NCBI GenBank assembly: GCA_007117185.1
Contig: SKHA01000296.1
Location: 1 to 8,891 of the forward strand
DNA: 8,891 bases
Direction: 5' to 3'
From: Spirochaeta sp.
GTDB taxonomy: Bacteria; Spirochaetota; Spirochaetia; DSM-27196; Alkalispirochaetaceae
Shown: positions 1 to 6,186 of the stretch, piece after piece
Numbering within the stretch: the first letter of the stretch is position 1
Layout: the number at the start of each line of letters is the position of its first letter
Translations under genes and position numbers: made by a program
The notes under the pieces: generated by a model
The model's input: only the letters and a program-made list of their open reading frames with translations
Told to the model about the DNA's origin: nothing
The model's database searches: none

Positions 1-591
1 GTGCTGGATCAGCTCATCGTACCGCCCCGGCACCGAGACGATAAACTCTGCTTCCGGAAGAATCCGGTCGATTTTCATAAGCGTGCGAAACTGCTGGTGC
101 TCGTGCTCAATCACCGCGCGTTGCAGATTGTCCCGGGTCATCGTCTGGTGCATGGGGATCTCTGTCTCCAGAGTGATCACCTCAGCGTCGATCTCTTTGA
201 CTCCCTGGGCGCGGGCCACCGAGACACGGTGATTTCCGTCACGGACAAAATAGAAACCTCCAACTTCGTACAGCTTGATCGGTGGCAGAATCACGTCGCT
301 CAGGTGGGCCATGTCCACCCGTTGCCAGCGGTTGCGGAGGTATTCGTGCCGGGGCAGAAACTGTTTGTTGAAGTCCCGGTAGCGCCCCTCGCTACCCAGG
401 ATGCGTTCCAGTGGCACCGCCTGCATACCCCGGTAGGTTTCGCCTCGGGGCCTGAGAAACTCCCGGACTTCCTGCAGCGAGAGCAGCTCGCCCCGGTCCG
501 CGGAAAAGAGGTTGAATACTTCGCCGAAGAAAGCCTGTTTGCGTGCACGATTGAAGTCGTCCCGGGCTTCCGCCTCCAGGAATTGTCTCAT
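1..591 (-). CDS. ParB/sulfiredoxin-fold (ParB-like nuclease domain) protein, 3' end missing
   Basis: The frame is open for 197 codons from an ATG at 591 and leaves the window at base 1, so the C-terminus is not seen. Residues about 98-140 look like a ParB/Srx fold: a PPIKLYEV strand (103-110), then GGFYFVRDGNHRVSVAR (111-127), whose DGNHRVSVAR box matches the conserved DGxHR signature of ParB N-terminal-like domains. The N-terminal ~95 residues are helical and charged, with a YRDFNKQFLPRHEYLR stretch typical of chromosomal ParB-like proteins of unknown role. There is no KorB/Spo0J-type HTH in the visible part, so a role in chromosome partitioning is not supported. Nucleotide binding or nuclease activity is only a family-level possibility. 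The start overlaps the stop of the phosphoesterase gene as ATGA, with a GGAG eight bases upstream (bases 600-603), which suggests translational coupling. The fold assignment is fairly safe and the function is unknown. Confidence 0.8.
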   Translation of the reverse strand, partial: MRQFLEAEARDDFNRARKQAFFGEVFNLFSADRGELLSLQEVREFLRPRGETYRGMQAVPLERILGSEGRYRDFNKQFLPRHEYLRNRWQRVDMAHLSDVILPPIKLYEVGGFYFVRDGNHRVSVARAQGVKEIDAEVITLETEIPMHQTMTRDNLQRAVIEHEHQQFRTLMKIDRILPEAEFIVSVPGRYDELIQH

Positions 592-1259
592 TGCTGTGTC
601 TCCAGTTCCAGGACATAGTGATCATAGACATTGATGATCTCCGTCTCAAGAAAGCGGGTCTGTCTGGCTTCGTTTATGTCGTAGAGGTGGATGTGGCCGT
701 GGAGGAGGTACCGGGGACGGAATCGTTTGAGAAACCAGAGGAAAACGGGAAACCCCTGATGGCACGGGTCTTCCCGATCCTGAATGCCCCGGGGCGGAGC
801 ATGGGTGAGAAGGATGTCCAGATACCGACCGTGTCGCAGTCGGTTCCACAGCAACCGCGGCAATAGTCTGACGATACGAAAGGACATCTGTCGATTAGTG
901 AACTGGTGTTCGCCGTTGTTGTAAACTTTGCTGCCTCCCAGACCGGCGATCAGGACGCCTTCGATATTGATGACCCGGTCCTCAAGGCAGGTTGACCCGA
1001 AGTAATTTCGGGTCTGCGCGGCAATGGAGGTTATCTCCAGAGGGGATCGATGGCTCTTGCGGAACGTGGGCAGCTCCTTGAGGTTATGATTGCCGAAGAC
1101 GAAGCCGACGGGCCGGTTGAGGCTGGAGGCGAGGAAGCCGAGGTACTCCATGGGCAGGTCCCCGGCGCTCAGAACAATTCGGGCATCGCCGAACCTGCTC
1201 TTCACGGAACTGCTGTATACAAGGGGATCGATGTGGTCGGCAACGCACAGGATCTTCAC
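588..1259 (-). CDS. Calcineurin-like metallophosphoesterase, 223 aa
   Basis: This is a small single-domain metallophosphoesterase, a fold that hydrolyses phosphomonoesters or phosphodiesters with a two-metal centre. The ordered family motifs are visible: GD (33-34, SAGDLP), GNH (56-58, FGNHN), an LLTHAPP block (150-156) with its metal-binding histidine, and GHIH (188-191). The first motif, normally DxH, reads ADHID (7-11), so the usual spacing is changed. No signal peptide or membrane segment is seen, so the protein is probably cytoplasmic. The substrate cannot be told; YfcE-like phosphodiesterases are the nearest general comparison. The GTG start at 1259 overlaps the stop of the upstream TPR gene as GTGA, and its own stop overlaps the next start as ATGA, so it is the middle gene of a coupled operon. 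The family call is strong and the biochemical role is unknown. Confidence 0.88.
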   Translation of the reverse strand: MKILCVADHIDPLVYSSSVKSRFGDARIVLSAGDLPMEYLGFLASSLNRPVGFVFGNHNLKELPTFRKSHRSPLEITSIAAQTRNYFGSTCLEDRVINIEGVLIAGLGGSKVYNNGEHQFTNRQMSFRIVRLLPRLLWNRLRHGRYLDILLTHAPPRGIQDREDPCHQGFPVFLWFLKRFRPRYLLHGHIHLYDINEARQTRFLETEIINVYDHYVLELETQQ

Positions 1260-2608
1260 GATGACTTTTTGAGCAGGTTGTGGAGCTTGTCCTTGTTCAT
1301 CAGCTCCACCGGGCGGGACTCAACAAAGTCCATCGCCATCCTGGAGAAGTTGCTGCTGGCAACCACGACGGCTCCGGTAAGGTTCTGTGTTTTCATCGCC
1401 TCGTGGACATTTCGGACAGTGGCCTCATCGATCAGCTCGGCAACCCGGATGAATCGAATGAGGCGAGGTTGCTTTTTGTTGCTGCGCCAGTTTCCACCGC
1501 TCTCGACAACGATCATCTCCACGCCGTTCTCCAGATCGGTCATACTCTGGACGGAGTATCCCATTGTGTTGGCTACCCGATCGCAGATGCTGCGAAACTC
1601 CGGCTGGTTCACGGTGAGAAAATCCTTGACCAGGTCATCCTGGCGTAGTTCCTGGTATTGACTGAGCTTCTCCGCCACGTCCTGAAACCCCGGTTTGACA
1701 CTGTACACCGCTTCCCAGTGATCGATGGCCGATTCGATCTTGCGAGTTTTTTCGTAGCATGTTGCCAGGAAATAGTGCGCCCAGAGCAGCTCCTTGCGGT
1801 CGTCGCCCTTGTGGGTGGAGATCGCCCGCTCAAGTTCGGAGATCGCCCGGTCAAGCTGGTTCATCTCCATATAGGTGGTGCCGCGCTCAATGAGTGACCG
1901 AGTCTTGAAATCCGGTGACTTGGCGGACCATTCCAGGGACTGCAACGCAGCGGCAAAGTCTTTGTTTTCCTTCTGGATACGCCCGATGTAGTAGTGTGCG
2001 TCGTAGTGGTCCGGTTCAAAGCGCACCGCCTTCTGCAGGTAATCGAGGGCGTCGTTGTGGCGCTTGGCACGATACAGGAGCAGGCCGAGCTGCAGGTGTG
2101 CCGGGCCGTGGCCGGGCTTCAGCTCGATGGTTTTCCGGTAGTAGTTTACCGCCCGGTTGGCCTTGTTGCGCAACTCGAAGAGACGCCCGGCGCGGTAGTA
2201 GGGCTCGGCCGAGTTCGGGTCCCGTTGGATGAGCAGAAGGTATTCCTTCAACGCTTCATCGGGTTGATTGAACCGTTCAAACAGTTCTGCAGTCTGCTTT
2301 CTGAACAGCAGCTCCGGTACGGCGCCCCCGAACTGGCCGATCTGGTTCACCGTGCGAAACTCCATGAGCGCCAGCTCCGGTTTGGAGTCCTGCAGGTACG
2401 CCTGACCGAGTAAATAGTGGAGTTCAGGGTTGCGATTATCCTTCGCCAGGAGGATCTTGGCGGTCTTGACTGCCTGAGATGACTTGTTCTGCTTGAGAAG
2501 TTGCTTCACCCGGGCTATTTTCTTCGGAGCGACCAGGTTTCGGACGATAAGGAGAGTAGTGATCCCGATACCGATGCCGAGCACGATTATGACGATTAAC
2601 AGGCCCAT
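1256..2608 (-). CDS. Membrane-anchored TPR protein with a degenerate Mrr-like C-terminal domain
   Basis: From the ATG at 2608 the protein has 450 residues. A hydrophobic segment at 2-22 (GLLIVIIVLG...) followed by basic residues is a single N-terminal membrane anchor, leaving the rest probably cytoplasmic. Residues ~60-309 hold about seven TPR units, for example ones starting near 133 (AEPYYRAGRLFEL), 167 (GPAHLQLGLLLYR) and 201 (YDAHYYIGRIQKE), which normally bind partner proteins. Residues ~333-448 resemble the Mrr/PD-(D/E)xK endonuclease fold: MGYSVQSM, GVEMIVVE, then TGAVVVASSNFSRMAMDF and PVELMNKDKLHNLL. The expected QxK catalytic pair is replaced by R385 and I387, so cleavage is unlikely. 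A GTG at 2614 in the same frame is an alternative start giving 452 residues. I prefer the ATG because the putative promoter would start the mRNA at about 2609-2611. It is first in the minus-strand operon. The partner and purpose are unknown. Confidence 0.88.
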   Translation of the reverse strand: MGLLIVIIVLGIGIGITTLLIVRNLVAPKKIARVKQLLKQNKSSQAVKTAKILLAKDNRNPELHYLLGQAYLQDSKPELALMEFRTVNQIGQFGGAVPELLFRKQTAELFERFNQPDEALKEYLLLIQRDPNSAEPYYRAGRLFELRNKANRAVNYYRKTIELKPGHGPAHLQLGLLLYRAKRHNDALDYLQKAVRFEPDHYDAHYYIGRIQKENKDFAAALQSLEWSAKSPDFKTRSLIERGTTYMEMNQLDRAISELERAISTHKGDDRKELLWAHYFLATCYEKTRKIESAIDHWEAVYSVKPGFQDVAEKLSQYQELRQDDLVKDFLTVNQPEFRSICDRVANTMGYSVQSMTDLENGVEMIVVESGGNWRSNKKQPRLIRFIRVAELIDEATVRNVHEAMKTQNLTGAVVVASSNFSRMAMDFVESRPVELMNKDKLHNLLKKSS

Positions 2609-3566
2609 TACCACGTATTATGGAGATGAACGACGGGATAGGCAAGTTACCGCCGCCTTCCGGATTCCTCTCCTCCTCCTCATGCTGGCAGCGATCGCGG
2701 TGGCCCCCCTTGCGGGACAGACCTCCTGGGAACCGGCGTTGGACGCGGTAATGGAAAACGACGCCGAAGCGGCGGTACCCCTGCTGGAGCAGTTTCTCCG
2801 GGAAGCGCCGGCGGGTGATTCCCGACGGGTTCAGGCAACGCGGTACCTGGCGGTGATGCACGAGGGGGTTGGACGCCGGGATGCCGCACGGGAGATCCTT
2901 GAGGCCGCTCTGGACGATGGGGCCCTGGGCGACCCGGGACGCGCCCTCGTCGCCTTTGACCTGGCGGCGCTTCTGGCCCGACAGGATGAACTGGCCCAGT
3001 CCCGTTCAGCCTACTCCCGGGCTATCAGTTTTGACCCCACCCTAGCCATTGTGTACCTGAACCGGGCCAATCTGCAGGTGCGGGAGGGGCGGCGGGAAGC
3101 AGCGATTCGGGACTACCAGCGGTATATGACCCTGCGGCCGGACAATCCGCAAAGCGAGTCGATTATCGAGATGATCCGGCTCTTGAATGAGTCAATTCTG
3201 GCGGATCAGATTCGCCAGGAGCAGGAAGAGGAAGCGCGGCGAATCGCTGAGCAGGAACAGCGGGAACGGGAAGAAGAGGAGCAGCGTCTGGCGGAGTTGC
3301 AACGGCAACAGGAAGAGGAAGCTGAACGGGTCCGAATGGAACAGGAAGCGGAGGCGCGGCGGGTTGCCGAAGCGGAACGTCAGGCCCGTGAAGAGGAAGA
3401 GCGACGCCAGGCGGAGATCGTCCGTGCCGAAGCGGAACGACGACGAGAGGAGATGCTCCGGAACGTTCTTGATTCCCTGGGTGCTGCCCGCAGTGAGACC
3501 CGTGGTTTTGAACTGGAGGGCGAAGACATTCGCCTGTACGACGACGATCTGGATATTCTGGACTGA
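2589..3566 (+). CDS. Exported or anchored TPR protein with charged coiled-coil rod (start uncertain)
   Basis: The body is clearly coding. A hydrophobic stretch (residues ~26-43 from the ATG at 2589, RIPLLLLMLAAIAVAPLAG) looks like a signal peptide or anchor. It is followed by TPR-like helices (~82-115), two clearer TPRs (~118-151 and 152-185, the latter LAIVYLNRANLQVREGRREA), then a long Glu/Arg/Gln/Ala rod at ~206-290 and an acidic tail ending DDDLDILD. It is probably a periplasmic or envelope scaffold, and no enzyme motif is seen. The start is doubtful. No ATG, GTG or TTG lies in frame between 2592 and the ATG at 2682, which is inside the hydrophobic core. The ATG at 2589 lies inside the divergent TPR gene and gives an overlong n-region; a GTG at 2559 preceded by AGGAG is another option. 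One extra A near 2629 would instead give MKRRDRQ followed directly by the hydrophobic core. The next gene follows after 14 bases. Confidence 0.8.
   Translation: MTINRPITTYYGDERRDRQVTAAFRIPLLLLMLAAIAVAPLAGQTSWEPALDAVMENDAEAAVPLLEQFLREAPAGDSRRVQATRYLAVMHEGVGRRDAAREILEAALDDGALGDPGRALVAFDLAALLARQDELAQSRSAYSRAISFDPTLAIVYLNRANLQVREGRREAAIRDYQRYMTLRPDNPQSESIIEMIRLLNESILADQIRQEQEEEARRIAEQEQREREEEEQRLAELQRQQEEEAERVRMEQEAEARRVAEAERQAREEEERRQAEIVRAEAERRREEMLRNVLDSLGAARSETRGFELEGEDIRLYDDDLDILD
2617..2645 (-). promoter_or_regulatory. Putative sigma-70-type promoter of the minus-strand operon
   Basis: Reading the minus strand, TTGCCT (2645-2640) and CATAAT (2622-2617) are separated by exactly 17 bases, matching the -35 in 4/6 and the -10 in 5/6 positions. 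The predicted start of transcription, about 2609-2611, is at the ATG at 2608. This fits the lack of any Shine-Dalgarno sequence there and suggests a leaderless transcript. It is pattern-based only. Confidence 0.45.
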
Positions 3567-3580
3567 GGGAGGGACAGGAC

Positions 3581-5572
3581 ATGGAAGCACGGACAAAACG
3601 CACAGCGATCGCCGCTGCGGCAGTGGTGGCGATCGCGGTTGCCGGAGGGGCCCTTTTCATGACGCGCTCTTCCGGAGCGGGCCGGGTGGATGATCCGGCG
3701 GTGACCACCAGCGTCGATCCCGGCGTCGATACCGCTCCGGCGGCGGAGACAAGCGCGCTTGCCAGAGCTCTGGAGAACAAGCTCATCCTGGCTGAGGATT
3801 ACCTCCAGGAGGGGGAGTTTCAGCGTGCTCTGGACCTGATCGACGAGGTCCTGATAGAGGATGTACGAAACGAGACGGCTCGAGCGCTGCGCCAGAGCGT
3901 GCTGGCGGCGCAACGGGAGGAGCGTGAGCGTCTTGCCGAATCAGAACGGCAAACCGGCAGCGACGCCCAGCTGGCAGAGGCGCAGGCCCGCGCCCGGGAG
4001 GCTGAAGCGCGGCGGGAAGAAGCGCAACTGGCAATTCAGCGGGAACTGGCGCAGCAGCGCGCCGCAGACGAGGAGCGCCGCCTGGCGGAACAGCGCCGTC
4101 AGGAAGAAGAACGCCGGGCTGAGCTGGACCGCTTGAGTGCGGAGCAGCGGCAGCGGACCGAAGAGGCCACCCGTCTGCTCGACTCGGCGAACAGCCTTCT
4201 GGAGCAGGGCGACTTTCTGCGTCTGCGGCGGGACATGGAACGAGTTCTGGACATCGCCCTGGACAATAAGCGGACGGAGGACCAACTCCATTCCCGCGCC
4301 CTTTCCCTGCTGGCTCGCAGCTACATGGAAGAAGATTCCTCAAACCCGCGGAATCGTCAGGAGGCAATCCGCCTTGCCAATCAGGCACTGCAGCGGTCCA
4401 GCGACGCCTGGGAGGCTCAGTTCACCCTTGGGCAGGTCTACTACGAGACCGAGCGTTTCCAGGATTCGGTGAACGCCTACTCCGCCGCGGCGAGGATCAA
4501 CCCGGAGAACGCCCGGTTGCTGTATGAGCTCGCCCGCGCTCAGTATCGGGTGGGAGACTTCACCGCCGCCCGATCCAGTTACGAAGGGGCTGTCAGGATC
4601 GACCCGTATTTCCCCAACGCGTATCACAACCTGGGTGTCACCAACCTGCAATTGCGGGACGCCAACCGTGCGGTCAGTGCCTTTCGCTACGCTGTGGAGG
4701 TCCAGCCCCGGGACCACGCGTCGTGGTTTCGTCTTGGATCCACCCTCCTTACCATCGGTGATGTTGACGGGGCCCGGTCGGCGCTGCAGCGGGCAGTGAC
4801 GATTTCCCCGGAAGACGCCCGGTACCACTCGCGGCTGGCCAGTGCCAGCTTCCGACGTGGCGATCTGGCCGCTGCGGAAGAGTCCTTCCTGCGGGCAAGC
4901 CGGCTCGAACCCAACTCGGCGGTGCACCGGTACAACCTGGCGGTGATCCGCAACGAGCGGGGCCGCAACCGTGAAGCGCTCCCGGAAATTGAACGGGCCC
5001 TCTCCATCGACTCCTCCCAGCCGGAGTATCACTTCACCCTTGGGCGCATTCGTGAAGGGCTGGGGAACATTGACGGCGCCATCGATGCGCACATGACGGC
5101 GTTGAGCAGAAATCCCCGGTACACCCGTTCCATGATCGAGATGGGTAGACTGATGGATCAACAGGGGTCCCACGACCAGGCGCTGCAGGTCCTGTTGGGC
5201 GCCTACCGCCTGGAGCCCCAGGGGTTCGAGGTGAACACCAACCTTGGACAGGTCTACCTGAACCTCGGGCTGTTTGATCGCTCGGTGACGCACTTCCAGG
5301 AAGCATCACGATTGCGACCGGAAGAGGCGGAAGCGCATTACAACCTCGCCCTGGCGCACCTGGGTGCTGAGCAGTTCGATCAGGCCGAGCGCGCCCTGAA
5401 CGACGTGGTGAGAATCGACTCCCGGTTCTGGGTGGCGTACCACCGGCTGGGGGAGATTCACGTGGCCCGGGAAGATATCGAGACCGCCCGGGTCGTTCTC
5501 ACCACCCTTCTGGAAGTGAATCCCCAGTATGGAGAGCGATCCGCGGTGGAGACGATACTCTCTTCGTTCTAG
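3581..5572 (+). CDS. Membrane-anchored TPR protein with coiled-coil rod and 11 tandem TPRs, 663 aa
   Basis: The ATG at 3581 follows a strong GGGAGGG (3567-3573) in the 14-base gap after the previous gene. Residues 9-27 (AIAAAAVVAIAVAGGALF) after a basic MEARTKR form an uncleaved anchor or signal segment, so the rest probably lies outside the cytoplasm. A Pro/Thr/Asp/Ala linker (35-57) leads to a TPR-like hairpin (66-100), a Glu/Arg/Gln/Ala coiled-coil rod (~108-196), an irregular helical part (196-275), and then eleven TPRs from 276 to 649. The conserved Leu/Met recurs at 283, 317, 351, 385, 419, 453, 487, 521, 555, 589 and 623, exactly every 34 residues. Such arrays form a superhelix that binds protein partners. 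There is no catalytic motif. The rod resembles that of the upstream gene, so the two products may act together in the envelope. The architecture is certain and the specific role is unknown. Confidence 0.92.
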   Translation: MEARTKRTAIAAAAVVAIAVAGGALFMTRSSGAGRVDDPAVTTSVDPGVDTAPAAETSALARALENKLILAEDYLQEGEFQRALDLIDEVLIEDVRNETARALRQSVLAAQREERERLAESERQTGSDAQLAEAQARAREAEARREEAQLAIQRELAQQRAADEERRLAEQRRQEEERRAELDRLSAEQRQRTEEATRLLDSANSLLEQGDFLRLRRDMERVLDIALDNKRTEDQLHSRALSLLARSYMEEDSSNPRNRQEAIRLANQALQRSSDAWEAQFTLGQVYYETERFQDSVNAYSAAARINPENARLLYELARAQYRVGDFTAARSSYEGAVRIDPYFPNAYHNLGVTNLQLRDANRAVSAFRYAVEVQPRDHASWFRLGSTLLTIGDVDGARSALQRAVTISPEDARYHSRLASASFRRGDLAAAEESFLRASRLEPNSAVHRYNLAVIRNERGRNREALPEIERALSIDSSQPEYHFTLGRIREGLGNIDGAIDAHMTALSRNPRYTRSMIEMGRLMDQQGSHDQALQVLLGAYRLEPQGFEVNTNLGQVYLNLGLFDRSVTHFQEASRLRPEEAEAHYNLALAHLGAEQFDQAERALNDVVRIDSRFWVAYHRLGEIHVAREDIETARVVLTTLLEVNPQYGERSAVETILSSF

Positions 5573-5578
5573 ACGTTG

Positions 5579-5584
5579 TATACT
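5579..5584 (+). promoter_or_regulatory. Possible -10 element (TATACT) before the AlgH/YqgE gene
   Basis: TATACT matches the -10 consensus in 5 of 6 positions and ends seven bases before the ATG at 5592. No matching -35 hexamer is visible 16-18 bases upstream. If active, it would start transcription at or next to the ATG. It is weak evidence, noted because two other genes here show a similar spacing. Confidence 0.2.
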
Positions 5585-5591
5585 GGAAGGT

Positions 5592-6176
5592 ATGGAAGAT
5601 CTTCGTGGACACTTTCTGATAGCTGAGACGGATCTGGAGGACCCGAATTTTTCCCGCACGGTAGTTCTGGTCATTCAGCACAACCAGGAAGGTGCTTTCG
5701 GGCTGGTGATCAACCGCCGCAGCGAGGTCACCGTCGGCGAGGTGATCGAGGGCGTTGAGGGTACCCCCGTGGCGGACCTTCCCGTGTACGTTGGCGGGCC
5801 GGTTCAGCAGAACTACGTCTTTGTTCTTCACGGGGAGATCCCCCGGCGATACCACAGCGAGCATTGCGAACAGGTCTGTGAGTCCGTCTACTTCGAGCCT
5901 TCATTCCGTCACCTGGTGGAGTACATGAAGTCCGAGGACTACCGTGAGCCCGGCAGGGACGCTCCCCCGGCGGTGCGGGTGTTCGCCGGCTATTCCGGGT
6001 GGGGGGCGGGGCAGCTGGAGATGGAGCTCAAGGAAGAGTCCTGGGTGGTCAACCCCGCCGTGGCGAAGCTGGTCTTCCAGAAGGACCCCGCCGAGGGCTG
6101 GAAGAAGGCCCTCAGTGCCAAGGGTGATTTCTATCGGGTGATCGCTGAAACAGGGTTCAAACCCTCCATGAATTGA
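5592..6176 (+). CDS. yqgE: AlgH/YqgE family protein (UPF0301, DUF179), 194 aa
   Basis: This is a full-length member of the UPF0301 family, whose usual size is about 185-200 residues. Family hallmarks are GHFLIAETDLEDPNFSRTVV (7-26), the following strand VIQHNQEGAFGLVINR (27-42), VGGPVQ (67-72), and the conserved GYSGWGAGQLEMELKEESW block (133-151) with a WVVNPA strand after it. It is soluble, with no signal peptide. The family was once called a transcriptional regulator (AlgH in Pseudomonas), but it has no recognised DNA-binding domain and its biochemical role is still unsettled. The start was chosen because the family begins close to the GHFLIA strand. A longer frame from 5529 would overlap the TPR gene and adds an unrelated Arg-rich leader. 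GGAAGG (5585-5590) lies only one base before the ATG, too near for a normal ribosome site. It sits 19 bases after the TPR gene and 10 before the sigma-54 activator. Confidence 0.93.
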   Translation: MEDLRGHFLIAETDLEDPNFSRTVVLVIQHNQEGAFGLVINRRSEVTVGEVIEGVEGTPVADLPVYVGGPVQQNYVFVLHGEIPRRYHSEHCEQVCESVYFEPSFRHLVEYMKSEDYREPGRDAPPAVRVFAGYSGWGAGQLEMELKEESWVVNPAVAKLVFQKDPAEGWKKALSAKGDFYRVIAETGFKPSMN

Positions 6177-6186
6177 GGGCGCGTCG

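Noticed and set aside
1..618. 205-codon plus-strand open frame at the left edge
   Set aside because: The minus strand in this stretch encodes a coherent ParB-like protein with a DGNHRVSVAR box, so the plus frame is a shadow.
2596..2624. Possible plus-strand promoter TTAACA with TATTAT or TATGGA
   Set aside because: TTAACA and TATTAT are only 14 bases apart, and at 17 bases the -10 is poor (TATGGA), so neither pairing is convincing.
3204..3458. Purine-rich repeated DNA that could be taken for a tandem repeat
   Set aside because: It is explained by codons for a Glu/Arg/Gln-rich helix and has no fixed repeat unit.
4340..5293. 317-codon open frame on the minus strand
   Set aside because: Antisense to the eleven-TPR array; low-complexity translation without recognisable domains.
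6151..6167. GGGTTCAAACCC resembling a tRNA T-arm
   Set aside because: The loop is one base short, no acceptor or anticodon stem fits around it, and it lies inside the AlgH/YqgE coding region.
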